This document shows positions 34,147-46,417 of a stretch of 64,000 nt of DNA, piece after piece (the stretch's first letter is position 1; the number at the start of each line of letters is the position of its first letter). Source of the DNA: Kwoniella bestiolae CBS 10118 (Eukaryota > Basidiomycota > Tremellomycetes > Tremellales > Cryptococcaceae); assembly GCF_000512585.2 (NCBI RefSeq), contig NC_089243.1:2108001-2172000 (forward strand). The letters run 5' to 3'. Position numbers and translations under genes: made by a program. The notes below the pieces were generated by a model. That model had not been told where the DNA came from. It ran no database searches and worked only from the letters and a program-made list of their open reading frames with translations.

Positions 34147-37100
34147 CTAAGCCTGGGGGATAGCAGCGCTACATCTTTCCTTCTGAGCCGAACATTCAGC
34201 TACTGACGCATCGCCCGATCCGGAATTAGCGGCATTGGCACTGTAAGTATCAGGATGACCATAAAAACAAGACGTCAGCTGTATCCCCGCCACAGGAGGT
34301 TGAGGTATACGACTCACCATCCATTGAATTGCTGATCGCAGCTCCTCTGGAACGCCGCACCTGAATTGACAAACGTGTCGGTTTTGACTTGGAATGGACG
34401 ATCATCTCCAATATTGATCACGGGAGTAGCGGCCACGCCGTTCAAAGCTTCGGAGAAGGTTTGGAGATTGTCGCCCGATGCCTGAGGTTGGGATTAGCAT
34501 TCAACAGATGGGATATCCATTGATCACAAAGTACTTACGGCAGTGGTATCGTCAGCGACACTCGTAGCGGTAGCAGCACTGGCCGCATCGCCAGCAGCAG
34601 CAGCGGTCTCGGCTCCAGTGTCGGCAGAAGCAGTCGCAGTTGCGGTATTGGCGGTAGCACCAGTACCGTCTTCAGCATCGTCGGTTGTATCGTCGGTTGT
34701 ATCGTCGGCCGCACCAGTAGCAGCCGCAGCAGCACCATTACCCGTACCGGTACCGGTCGATTGTATACCAAAAGCAGCTTCGAGCTACCATCACAAGGAA
34801 CGATGATTAGCCAGGGGTATGTAGGACGACTCGAATCGGGAGGTAAACCCACCCCAGTCAACCACGCATCAGCGAACCCCTGATCTCTCGCCAAAGCACC
34901 CGAAGCAAGTTGAGCATCCAAATCGGCAGCCACGGTCTTACACTATCCAATATGGCATTAGCCACCCTATCTGATCGGGGCCAGACAAAAGGAAAAGAAA
35001 AAGAAACACGCACAACGTCCCTTGTGGTAGCAGAGTTGGCACATGCGTTAACGAACGTATCACACATGAATTGAGTGATGATTGAGGGGTTGAGGGCGGA
35101 ACCGTGATTGAAGTTTGTCAAGTCGGTCTGCCAGACAATGCATCCGAATGAGTTTGACTGCTCAGGTACGAACTTGACCAAAGCAATGGATCGGAGACTT
35201 ACAGGTTGGAAAGTGAATTCATCTGCCGCTCGATTATCCAGCCCTCCCGCAAAAGTCAGGGAGAAGTCCGTACATTGTCCAACGTCGACGCCGGTCGCAG
35301 CGGCGTTATTACCAGTCTAAGAAGTCACGTTTATTAGTTCTCTACCTTTGCACAAGCAATGTTGTACACTATATGCACTACTACACTTACACCTGTGGCA
35401 CCTGTAGCGTCTGTGCCGGCAGCGGCATTGGCAGAATCAGCCCCACCGGTCGAGGTAGAGTCATCGGTATCGGTGGCGGTATCGTCTGTAGCTGTGTCGA
35501 CCGCACCAGTACCACCAGTAGCGCCCCCCGCAGATCCCGTACCGGTCGAACTAATTCCAAAGGCAGATTCGAGCTACCCAACCATCCGTCAACTGACCTG
35601 CGAAGAAGAGCTGAAAAATTCACTCACACCATCCAACCACGCATCCGCGAATCCCTGATCCCTCTGCAACGCACCACTCGCCAACTGCGCATCCAAGTCT
35701 GCGGCAACGGTCTTACAGACGTCTCGGGTGGTAGCGGAGTTGGCACAGGCGTTGACGAAGGTGTCGCACATGAATTGGGTTATAATGCTGGGATTGAGGG
35801 CTGATCCGTGGTTGAAATTGGTCAAATCGGTCTGTGTATTCGCCAATCAACCTCATCGTCCTGTATGGGTTTTACTGTTCACTATTTATCGACTTACAGG
35901 CTGGAAAGTGAATTCATCGACTGCTCTATTATCTAACCCTCCTGCAAATGTTATGGAGAAATCTGTACATTGTCCGACATCTATACCAGCTGCTGGATTG
36001 GTGTTGGTAGAAGCTCCCTGCGTATATTCATACATCAGCTCAGTCCTCTCTATTTTTGCATACTAAGGCCACTCACGGTTGAATCACTTGTATCGGCTGC
36101 AGTGCCGTCACCTGTAGCTGTATCGGTAGAAGTAGAGTTACCAGAAGTCGAATCGTCGACCACAGCTGGACATCCGGCTGATGTCGCTCCGCTGTCGGTG
36201 GTGTCTGCTCCAGCGGCAGTGTCGGTGGAAGCACCGGCACCGGTAGAAGCAATACCAGCAACAGCAGCGTTGATTTCTTCTTCGGTGGCGTCCTAAATCG
36301 TCAGGGCGGGCATTTCAGTCAGCATACACGATACATTGTGCGTTACGAAAGATGATACGCCGTATGAACGTATGATCGCACTCACTTCAACAAGCAAATT
36401 TTGCGTAAAGATACAATCATCCTCATCACAACTATTCCCTTTCCCAGTCGGATCATTTACATCTCCCGGTGCGAAGGTCCCACTCTTGAGCGCATCCATG
36501 GGATCACCACCCACAGCAGCGATCTGCTGCGCCAACGCGAGAGTGATGGCTTTGTTAGTGGCTGCTGCGTCGGCCGAAGCGGGATCTTGATGTTGGGTGA
36601 TCGCTGCTATCTCGGGATTGACGGGGGTCTCGGTGCTGAATTTTCAATTTGTTAATCAGCTTAAGGCCTCACCACTCTCACCACGCAGCGTTGTCACTTA
36701 ATCGTTTGATATCCACAACGATAGCATAAGGGAAGCACAAGGGAAGCAATCGGAAATCTGCTCACCACAAAACACTTGCCAATCCGACCTGACCAGTATT
36801 TCTCTCCAACGCACGATAAGTCAACGCAGCAGTCATACCCGCCACGTCATTGGCAGCTTTGGCATTGGTGAATGCCTGATCGGCCGTGGCTTGTTGTAAA
36901 CAATCGGTATTGATAACTTGGCCTGCTCCGGCTGCTGCAGCTGCATTACCGAGGAGACCGAATACGCTGTATATCGAGCATCAGCCAGCTCTTCCAGAAA
37001 TGCATATGAAAAAATCATGCAAGCAGGGGAGACCCAAAGCAATAGTGAGAGTGAGGAGCTCAACTTACGGATCGACAATACCCAACGGGTTATCTTGTTG

Positions 37101-37315
37101 CAAAACCGTTTGAACGGCCGTCAACACACTCGCATGGGATTTCTCTATTCACACGATCGTGATCAGCGAACCGACCCCTCATACCGAATTATAGAGATTG
37201 TTGACATACCTTGCGGAACCTCCCTCTTGATCAACGTATAAATAGGTACAGCGCCGGTCTGACCCATCAAGCCAACTAAAAGAGGAAGAAGAGCGTATAA
37301 AGATTGTATTTGCAT
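34147..37315 (-). CDS. Secreted basidiomycete protein with internal tandem duplication
   Basis: Fourteen exons leftward: 37315-37210, 37144-37069, 36966-36766, 36635-36386, 36292-36077, 36017-35898, 35831-35628, 35573-35391, 35316-35203, 35127-35014, 34942-34853, 34784-34539, 34481-34318 and 34240-34147; 725 residues. A signal peptide is visible (MQIQSLYALLPLLVGLMG, cleaved near GAVP). An Ala-rich N-terminal region is followed by two near-identical modules, each starting DVGQCTDFS and containing EFTFQPTDLTNFNHGSALNP, IITQFMCDTFVNACANSATT and RDQGFADAWL. Thr/Ser/Asp/Ala-rich linkers separate them. The C-terminus is a third Cys-containing segment (FQVKTDTFVNSGAAFQ, CAQ-type cysteines). Similar extracellular proteins occur in basidiomycetes from memory, some under a misleading ribosomal name. 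Function is unknown; a wall or matrix role is inference. An ATG ten codons upstream would disrupt the signal peptide. Confidence 0.8.
34853..35316 (-). repeat. Protein module copy 2 in the secreted gene
   Basis: Encoded by exons 35316-35203, 35127-35014 and 34942-34853. It shares intron positions with copy 1 before TDLTNF and after the DAWL segment. It has one extra intron, 35013-34943, splitting RDV from CKTV. Confidence 0.8.
35628..36017 (-). repeat. Protein module copy 1 in the secreted gene
   Basis: Encoded by exons 36017-35898 and 35831-35628. The core from TDLTNFNHG to SATTRDVCK is identical in protein sequence to copy 2, while the DNA differs at many third positions. There is no intron between the RDV and CKTV codons in this copy. 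Confidence 0.8.
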
Positions 37316-38260
37316 CGTTGCGGATTGTGGATTGATTAGAATCAAAAGGTAGTTAAACTCAAAGAAGGTACGAAAGGATTTTCACAGAAAATCAGTTTAT
37401 ATAGAATAGAATAAACAAGTATAAGTAGACCGAGCGAAGTGAAATCAAAGAAGCAACCAGGGCTAGTTAGAAGTGAAAGAGTGAGCGTAAAGAAGGCTAA
37501 GGAGAAGAATCTCAATATTTGAGATGCGAGGAGCTGTATATATACCGTGGACAGCCCATCTTGAGTCGATGGATATATTATACGGTTCACGATAGTCTGT
37601 AGGTCATAGCGTTTGGTGAGTTAGGGGAGATTGGACATGATGTTTCTCTGTCGTATAGTTTGAATGTCAGAAGAGACGGTATAGAGGGATATCGTTCCTT
37701 CCGTCGTATCGTACGGTGTACCGTTGATGAGGTCAGTATAGCGACTGGACATACGAGCCGTATTATTACGCGGAATCGTGACTACCGTTGTCGCGATAGA
37801 GAAGTGCGGCTCATCATGGTTGTCAAATTGAGCTAAATGGAGGATAGTATCCTGACGACGGGTGCTGTACGTTCGTTACTAGATGTCAGTAGCTAATCAA
37901 CCAGGTCAGCCACCGTAGCTATATTGGGTGAGCTTCAATATGTCGTGGAACCTTGCGAGGAATGAATGTGTTCATTCAGAAAGTAACGACTTAACAAGCT
38001 GTCAGATTCAACTAACAAACCAAGAATGCTGATCGACGCGAGGTTTTGATTTCGAATGCCGAGTGGAATGTGGCATAGATCATCACTGAAAGTCGGTACA
38101 AGACAACACGTCGTGATTCCTCTCTGCGCACACCTGCTTGTCAATAGCTTTCTGTGACAAGCTACGGGTGTTCCTCGCAATCTTCTGGTATTCTGAAGCA
38201 TGAAAATGGATTGAGCTTCCGAAGATCAATGAGGAGGACAGAAGGAAAACAAAAAGATTA
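37316..38260. other. Long spacer upstream of the secreted gene
   Basis: Promoter region of the leftward secreted-protein gene, ending at the tRNA terminator. No coding frame is supported across 945 bases. Confidence 0.45.
38251..38255 (-). terminator. RNA polymerase III terminator
   Basis: A run of five T on the minus strand, six bases past the tRNA 3' end, followed by another short T run. This is the expected stop signal for the tRNA gene. Confidence 0.75.
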
Positions 38261-38369
38261 CTCTCTGTCAGAGAATCGAACTCTGATCTGCCGCGGCCTA
38301 AGATCCCTGTTGAATGCTCGAACAGGGAGTAGTGACAAGCGGCCATACTAGCCGTTATACGAACAGAGA
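38261..38369 (-). tRNA. tRNA-Asp (anticodon GTC) with a 37-base intron
   Basis: Read leftward from 38369, the acceptor strand TCTCTGT pairs with ACAGAGA before discriminator G at 38261. The D arm contains AACGGCTAGT. The anticodon stem GCCGC pairs with GCGGC around a TTGTCAC loop, with GTC as anticodon. The T arm is CAGAG-TTCGATT-CTCTG. The mature part is 72 bases. A 37-base intron sits one base after the anticodon, the canonical place. A T-run follows. All stems pair fully. Confidence 0.92.
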
Positions 38370-38579
38370 TTGGTGTTGGGACCGAATGTGAAAATATATA
38401 TGTGGTATTCAAAATAAGGCTGTAAAGTGCCACATGTGATGTTTGACAGACGCGGCGTGGAACCTACTTGACTGTGAATGACACCTTCACTCCAATTCAA
38501 CAACCTGGCTTATCACCTCTAGCATATACCCATCTCCCATCTCCACCAGTCATACTTATAGAACAATAGCAAAAGCAAG

Positions 38580-41500
38580 ATGAACGGACCAGGATTCGAG
38601 GATGTAGAAGACAAAGATGGTTAGTCTCTTCTTACGCAAAGCTATCTCTCAGAGATACAGAGCTAACACTCTTCAACAGGTGTCAGACTCTCATGGAACG
38701 TCTGGCCATCCAGTCGGATCGAGGCTACACGAACTGTCGTCCCCATCTCGGCGTTGTACACCCCATTGAAGGAGAGAGAAGATCTTCCTCCGGTGATGTA
38801 CGAGCCAGTCACCTGTAAAGGTTCTTGCAAGGCTATATTGAACCCTTATTGGTGAGTTGTTGACGTGTCATCGTGCTATCAATAATCTATCGTGAAACCA
38901 TATCAACCATCTTCAAGGGTCACAATCTGCTTAAGGCAGACATGAATAGGATAGAAAATGCTGATTCTCTCGTCACCCCCTCAGCCAAGTCGACGTGAGA
39001 GGTAAAATGTGGATCTGTCCCTTCTGTCTCCAACGAAACCCTTTCCCACAACATTATCACCAAGATCTCTCGCCCAACAACTTACCTCCTGAGTTGTTAC
39101 CCAAATTCACCACCATCGAATACACCTTATCTCGACCCGCTCAGATCCCACCTATCTTCTTGTACGTGGTCGACACATGCGTAGACGAAGATGAGTTGAA
39201 GGCTTTGAGGGAGACTTTGGTAGTTAGCTTGAGTCTTTTGCCTCCCAACGCGTTGGTTGGGTTGATCACTTTTGGTACTATGGTGCGTGCTCTGTTCCTC
39301 CTCTTGTCTTGGTTCACATATCCTCTCCTGAATCTTTGTCCCTGCGTCCCCTCTTGTCCCCGCTTCCGACACCTTATAACTGCTTCCCTCTCATGAACAT
39401 CAATTTGCTGATGTTCAATACCACAGGCGATGGTCCACGAGCTAGCCTACGCAGACTGCCCCAAAGCCTACGTCTTCAGAGGATCAAAAGACTACCAACC
39501 CAAACAAATCGCCGATATGCTAGGACTGAACCCTTCCAACAGACCTATCCAAGCTATGAGACCCGGTCAACCCGTCCCTGCTCCAGCTGCGTACAAGTTC
39601 CTCCAATCGGTCGAGAGCTGCGAATTCCAGTTGACCAACATCTTGGAGAATCTTCAGCGAGATCCTTGGCCTGTGGACCAAGATAAGAGACCACTTAGAT
39701 GTACTGGTGTTGCTTTGGGTGTTGCTACTGCTTTGCTCGAGGTGAGTAATGAGTGTTGAAGATTGGTGTGAAGGAACCGAATACAACATTTCCTGTATCC
39801 TGTATGAGGGAGAATATTTGACTCGTGCACACGATACCAATCCGTGACCTGATGTGAACTTGTGCTAATGGTATGTCCCCCACAGTCCGCCTTCCCCAAC
39901 ACCGGTGCTCGAATCATGCTCTTCTCAGGTGGTCCACCTACCGACGGTCCCGGTATGGTAGTCGGTCCTGAGCTCAGAGAACCCATCCGATCGCACCACG
40001 ACATTGACCGAGATAGCGTCAAGCACTTCAAGCGAGCTACCAAGGTGAGTCGGGACTTGCACTTCACTCATATATACTATCTTTTGCTGACATCCCCTCA
40101 GTATTACGAAGGCCTTTCCAAACGTGCCTCCGCCAATGGTCACGCCATCGATATCTACGCTGGATGTCTTGATCAGGTCGGTCTGTTGGAGATGAAATCT
40201 CTTACCAACGCCACCAACGGTTTCATGATCATCTCCGATTCATTCATGACCGCTATCTTCAAGCAGAGTTTCTTGAGAACTCTGGGTAAGGATGAGCAAG
40301 GTTACCTCAAGATGGGCTTCAACGGTACTTTCGATGTTCTGGTGGGTACGGACCCTCTCATATACGACGTGTATCTGCTAACGTACCTCATTCGATAGAC
40401 CACCAAAGAACTCAAGATCTCCGGAGTGATCGGCCACGTCATCTCAGCCAACAAGAAATCGCAATGTGTCGGCGAGACCGAAATTGGTATCGGTCAAACG
40501 TCCGCCTGGAAAGTCTGCTCCCTCACGCCCAAGACTTCTTTAGCGGTATACTTCGAGGTCGTCACTCCTGCAGGACAAGCCTTATCACCTAATCAATCGG
40601 GTCTGATCCAATTCGTCACACACTATCAACACTCATCAGGTCAGTACAGATTACGAGTGACGACCATCTCCCGAACATTCCAAGAAGGCGGACATCCATC
40701 CATCGCCGCTTCGTTCGACCAAGAAGCGGCAGCAGTGTTGATGGCTAGAATAGCAGTGTTCAAAGCGGAGATTGACGATTCGCCAGACGTCCTTAGATGG
40801 TTGGACCGAATGCTCATTAGACTTTGTCAGAAATTCGCGGATTACAGGAAAGAAGATCCGACGTCGTTCCAACTTAGTCCGAACTTCAGTATCTACCCTC
40901 AATTCATGTTCCATCTTAGACGATCTCAGTTCTTGCAGGTGTTCAACAATTCTCCAGACGAGACTGCTTTCTATAGGTGAGTCCGCTTTTATACCCCGAA
41001 CAAGGATATAGCTGACGACTTTCACTTAGACACGTACTGAACGACGCCGACGTGAACAACTCATTAATCATGATCCAACCCACCCTAATGTCCTACGGCT
41101 TCGACACCGAACCTCATCCCGTACTCCTCGATTCGGTTTCTATCCGACCCGACGTAATTCTGCTGTTAGATACATTCTTCCACATCCTGATATTCCACGG
41201 AGAGACCGTCGCGCAGTGGCGTAAGGCGAATTACCAAGAACAAGAGGATTATGCGAATTTCAAAGAACTCCTCGAAGCTCCCGTGGCCGATGCTCAGGAA
41301 TTGCTGGAAGATCGATTACCTATCCCGCGATATGTCGTCTGTGATCAGGGTGGTTCGCAGGCTAGGTTCTTGCTTTCCAAGTTGAACCCCTCGACTACGC
41401 ATCAATCGGGTAGCGTGTATGGTTCTGGACCTGCTGGTGGACAGGCAATCTTCACGGATGATGTGAGCTTGCAAGTCTTCATGGAGCATTTGAAGAGATT

Positions 41501-41590
41501 GGTAAGTTGTATTCAAATCTTTGAGAGTTACAAGGACGAAAGCTGATGGTTTTGGTTGTTCTTTAGGCTGTCGGTGCTTCTACAAGCTAG
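38580..41590 (+). CDS. SEC23: COPII coat GTPase-activating subunit Sec23
   Basis: Nine exons: 38580-38619, 38680-38851, 38985-39282, 39427-39741, 39886-40044, 40102-40341, 40399-40976, 41030-41501 and 41567-41590; 765 residues, the family's usual length. The zinc finger uses cysteines in TCKGSCKAILNPYCQVD and WICPFC. The trunk domain has FLYVVDTCVDEDELKALRET and LPPNALVGLITFGTM. Later marks are GARIMLFSGGPPTDGPGMVV, FFHILIFHGETVAQWRK in the gelsolin-like end, and GGQAIFTDDVSLQVFMEHL. Sec23 binds Sec24, activates Sar1 GTP hydrolysis and drives ER-to-Golgi vesicle budding. The last exon codes only seven residues. Confidence 0.97.
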
Positions 41591-41952
41591 AGGTGGGGTG
41601 TATATACAGATATTTCAAATAATGATGCATGTTGGTGTATGTCTGGAGTAGGTAGCACTTGCGGCCAAAAATTGCGTTCAGCGGTGATAATGGGACTATT
41701 GAGCATCCACTGTGGATGCATGAAACCTCTTGGGTCTAAGACCAAGCACTGTTAAGAAGGCATATACAACCATACTGAAGACCTTGCAATTTCGTGCTAA
41801 CATGGCCTGTCACCCAAATGATCGAGGTTTTCCGCGTCTGGAGACTTGGTCGTCGTCAATGCACATTCCTCCCGTTCTATCATGTCAGTCTGGGCTCGTT
41901 CTACCATGAAAGATGCATCAAGCACAAACTATCGTACAAACCCACTTATCCC
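41591..41952. other. Convergent 3' spacer
   Basis: 3' regions of SEC23 and the mL41 gene. No extra gene is seen. Confidence 0.4.
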
Positions 41953-42812
41953 TCAAGCGGTCGTCTGCTGCGTTTCACCCTCCGACCTCGCCTCCAACTC
42001 TTTCGTCTCCCTCTCCTCCGCCTGCACCTGCTCGTTCGACTTCCCTGCACCACCGTACCTCGCAGACATCTCATTGAACCAGTTCCTCCTGAAATCCATG
42101 ATCAACGCCTGTTTCTCCTCCCCCGTCAGATTCTGATACCGCTTCGAAAACTGTGTAAAGTCCTTTCTACCCAATTTGCCGAGCTCCATCTCGCCCTCTA
42201 ATGTTGCTGAGGGGACCTGAGGTGGGGAGGGCATGGGGGAGAAGGAAGGGAATTTGGGGCGGTTGGATGATGATTTCGAGTAGGGGTTGAAGAATTTGGT
42301 GAGGCCTTTGGAGGTGTCGAGGATCTGTTGGGTTGCGACGTATGGTCGGAGCTGGCGAGGAGGTATTAGCATATGTCATGTGGTACTACTCTTTCAACCT
42401 TCTGAACCGTATACAACGATCAATCTCTCATCGTCTCTGATCAAAATGTGATCGTCACATCACACCACACTGAATTTTAAGATGTGATCTCAACCCACCT
42501 CGGTCTCCTCTAGCACCTTCGCACCTGGTCCAACGAATATCCTGACCTTCTCATCTAACACCCTATACTTTGCCTTTCCCTTTACGACGTGCACACCAGG
42601 TGGTCCCGTACGATGTCCTCCGCCTGGGACTCTCGACTGACCGGTGCCTATATGAGCAATAGATACAACCGTCAGTTCTGCTTCTCTTGGACAAAAATCT
42701 GACATTCCGTTCGAAACAAAGTCCCAAACTCACCCTTGTAGAAATCCTTGTTACCTCTTTTCGGTGTCAGAGGGAGACGGGATGCTCCTGCTATGACTGA
42801 TGTAGGCCTCAT
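41953..42812 (-). CDS. MRPL27: Mitochondrial ribosomal protein mL41 (MRPL27)
   Basis: Three exons leftward, 42812-42734, 42647-42499 and 42351-41953; 208 residues. The mL41 core is recognisable: LPLTPKRGNKDFYKGTGQSR, then KAKYRVLDEKVRIFVGPGAK and LEETELRPYVA. Yeast MRPL27 and animal MRPL41 share the P-L-T-x-K-x-G-N-K and L-K-P-Y-V type ends. The first 13 residues (MRPTSVIAGASRL) suit mitochondrial import. The C-terminal half after NPYSKSSSNR is an extension over animal mL41 and ends in a Glu/Gln-rich tail. It should sit in the large mitoribosomal subunit. Confidence 0.85.
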
Positions 42813-43253
42813 ATTGCTTGGCTGGATTATATGGTAAAGTAGGAGATGATATGTATGAATAGCATTTCGATATGGAACCCGAGATTCTGGCTTTTCGGAA
42901 ATCTCGAAATCTTGGATTTGAATTTAGGCGCACAGACCTTCACTCCTGCTTAGCAGGAATTAGGCACGCGCACTGTGTTGTATTTGTTTTCAAAAATTAC
43001 GTCGTCTGTGAAGATTCAACATTTCAACATTTCATCAACGACACAGCGTTATATCATCAGATATCATCAAGTATCATTATATATAGTATCAGCAGCATCT
43101 AAATACAACTACACATCCCGGCGCAAGAGGGAGAAACGCAGCAGTCAACAGAAGAAAAAGAAAAAGAAAAAGAAACATACACGCAAGCTTTCTCCTGATC
43201 TGACTTTCCTCGACTCGACCCTTGTCTTCCTTTCAAACCCTCAACCTCGCAGG
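42813..43253. promoter_or_regulatory. Divergent promoter mL41 / heat-shock factor
   Basis: 441 bases between divergent starts. A purine-rich GAAAAA tandem lies at 43154-43176 in the expected leader of the heat-shock factor. No perfect three-unit heat-shock element was found. Confidence 0.4.
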
Positions 43254-45713
43254 ATGACGACAAACCTCTACGCCGTAGCAGGACCCTCCAAACCATCCTC
43301 AATAGTATCGACGGTATCATCCACCTCACCCAAATCTGAACCTCCCTCTCCTCTCAAATCGCTCAATAACCCTCTTCCGACCATATCAACCACGACCTCT
43401 TCGGGGGTATCGAAACCGGGTATGAGCCTCGACGAAAATGGAGAAGTGTTAAAGGTTCCGGCGTTTCTGAACAAGCTTTATACGATGGTCAGTGATGAGA
43501 GTGTTAATGAGTTGATCTATTGGGCGGATAATGGGGATAGCTTCTTTGGTGAGTTTATTTGTACTAGAGTGTGGTTGTGTGTCGTTAGGTGGGGATAGGA
43601 GGAGGAAGATTGGGATGATATGTGCATATGGAAGGGGGGAAGATGGAGAACATCTTCCGTTTAAATCTCGACTAAATGCTGCCGTCCTATCGTACATCAG
43701 CGTAATATCCAAGGTGGTCAGTACTGACCTTTATACTACCTTAGTACCGAATGCTGAGCAGTTTGGGAGAGAGCTGTTACCGAGGTGGTTCAAGCATTCC
43801 AACTTTTCGAGTTTTGTGAGACAGCTGAACATGTGAGTGGATTCTATCGTGAATCTCAGGTTTTGTGATATGAGATATATGCTGATATTTTCGTCTTGAT
43901 ATAGGTACGGTTTCCGTAAGTTGATGCTGCAACTACATAATGCTTCCACGAACTAATCCCCATCTTATCTTTCGCAGACAAAGTACCCCACCTCCAATCC
44001 GGCGCATTGAAGAACGAAACCCCCGTCGAGCTCTGGGAATTTGCCAACCCCTTCTTCAAACGAGGTCAGCCCGACCTCCTCGTCAAGGTGACCCGTAAGA
44101 ACAATCGACCAGGTACAGAAAAACCGCCCGCACCCTCCACCGGCTCGGGGTCACTGAACACCCGTTCGGCCACCCAGGCAGCAGCAGCTACAACCGCCCC
44201 ACCAGGGAAATACCTCATCACGGATGGGTCCGTCGAGGGAGAGGCGAATCAGCTGGTCGGCCCACCAGGCCAGGTGTTGGATATAAATGCTATACATTCT
44301 GGTATTGCCGCGATAAGACAAACTCAAGCTACCATCGGAGCGGACCTGCGAAAACTCCAAGCATCGAACGAAGCGTTATGGAGACAGGCGTATGAGACGC
44401 AGGAGAAACAACGGAAGCATGGTGAAACGATTGATTTGATCGTTTCGTTCCTTGAACAGCTGTTTGGAACTCAGGGTGAAGGGTTGAAGGGGTTGAAAGA
44501 AGCTATGAAGCGGGGTGGTCTTGGACGACCGAGGGAGGATAGCGGGTCGGAAGAGAATGTAGGAGGAAGTGCCAAGAAGAGGAAGAGGATGGGTATAGAT
44601 AGGATGATTCAGAATGGTCCGAGTGTCGATGACGAGGACGATGATGATAGGTTGGTTGAGATTGGGTCGAGTGAGTAAACGTTTTATCTAGCTTTCACCA
44701 GATCTCTTGCGTATAGTATACTGACTGAAGTGAGTCGCTTAGCCTATTCCATGCCAACCCTCAAACGATCAGCTACCACCCCCGAATCGTGGTCATCCTC
44801 CGCTCAGAGATTCACCACCCTCCCTACGGAAGATGACTCGTCCACGCCCACCGGCACTTCCCGAGCAGCTTCGAAAGGTCTAACCCCGGGCGCTGGGGAG
44901 CAAACACTCGGTACAAACCATCTCTCGCCCTTGTCCGATACTGATCATCTCCTACCATCCGACAATAACGCCCTCGCTCGATACAATGCACCAAATCCTC
45001 AATTCAACCAGCAACTCAACCTCAACCCTCAATCGTCCCAACCTCTGCTCAGTCCGACTTCAGCAGAAGCAGCAGCGTCGGCGTATAATCTCGACCCATC
45101 GTTATTGCAAACTACCATCGGATCTCTCATCCAATCTCCAGCGGCCGCTCAGATGTTCCTGAATTCGCTGAACAATAGCGTACAAGGACAGGCATTACAA
45201 TCTACCAAACCTACTCCGCAACCTACACCTCAACAGAACCAAAACCAAACTCAGAATCAGAATTACCAGAATCCCATAAACGGACTAGGCGATTCAACCT
45301 CGTTAGATCCTACCTTGGCTTTGTTCTCGCCCCTACCGAATCAGGACAGTCTGATGCAAAGTACCAACGATCTGATGAAGTCCTATCAGGATGCTGTTGG
45401 GGTCAACGGCGGTGTGGACCAATTACAGGAGAGTATAGATTCGTTGGTTAGGTCGATGGGGTTGGACTTGCCCAATGGGCAGAATAACCTGAATGGGGAT
45501 TTGGATTTAGGCGGAGTGAATGGTGGTTTGCCCAATGGTAATGTCAATGGTGGGGATGGTACAGGTCTAGGAGGACAGATGGGCACAGGCACAGGAGAAC
45601 AGCTCATAGATCCCGATTTCAACGTGGATGAGTTTCTGGAACATCTCGCGAAAGGGGATAACAATGACGAGTCGGGGATGAACGTGGGGGCACAAGGGAA
45701 TGGTGGGTTTTAG
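43254..45713 (+). CDS. HSF1: Heat-shock transcription factor
   Basis: Five exons: 43254-43548, 43745-43832, 43905-43915, 43978-44670 and 44743-45713; 685 residues. The winged-helix DNA-binding domain spans about residues 68-170: VPAFLNKLYTMVSDE, ELIYWADNGDSFFVPN, FGRELLPRWFKHSNFSSFVR, QLNMYGFHKV and ELWEFANPFFKRGQPDLL. A heptad region (IHSGIAAIRQTQATIGADLR onward) near residues 250-310 is the trimerisation coiled coil. KKRKRMGIDR is a likely nuclear signal. The long C-terminus is rich in Gln, Asn, Gly and Ser, as in activation domains. It activates chaperone genes under heat stress. Exon 3 has only 11 bases and splits the recognition-helix end. Confidence 0.95.
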
Positions 45714-46417
45714 GATGATATTGGTATCTTAGGTTGTAGTTGTATTTTTACGTTCGGATAGATAAATGGTACGGTTCATTCAATTGATCAAATTTGGATG
45801 TCAGATACTAGATGGGATCGTGACTTGTGTATAGTATAATAGATAGATGACATGCAAGTTCATGTGCTGTATGTGCTAATCGGTCGTGAAGAGCAGAGTA
45901 AGAGCGCAGTGCATGAATGATCTATGTAGAGGATGTGAGATTTCCCTTCCCCTTTCCCTGTACATGTATGTCACCATGTCTCTGGATTTCACCCTATTTC
46001 ATTCCACCCATCACCTTTTGCACCTTACCTGCGCAGAATTGCGAGTTCTAGAAGGTATTACGTTGATCCTCCCCCCTGAAAACGTGTACTGTACCAAATT
46101 TGAAAAATATTCGCAGCGAGGCGTCATACGAGTACCCCTTTGCCCTTCCTTCTTCTATCGTCAATCTGTTATGTTGTGTTATTATGCAATCCTATTCCAG
46201 CGAGAGTGAGCATGAATGTCGAAGAGAGTGCCGCAGTTAGCACAGTCCAGTTGAACCATTGTACATACACTCTCACTATCATTGATATATATAACAATCT
46301 ATGAGAATAGCTGTAGCTTCTCCGTAGTATATGACTCCGCAGTAAGTTGGTACAGTACTAGCTCGGACCTGACATGTCTCACCATATCAACAAGCTATAA
46401 ATACCCTACCAGCCAAG
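45714..46417. other. Spacer between two plus-strand genes
   Basis: 704 bases with the heat-shock factor 3' region and the promoter of the mannosyltransferase gene. No supported coding frame. Confidence 0.45.

Noticed and set aside
37316..37345. Upstream ATG for the secreted duplicated protein
   Set aside because: Adding ten polar residues would bury the signal peptide, so the inner ATG was chosen.
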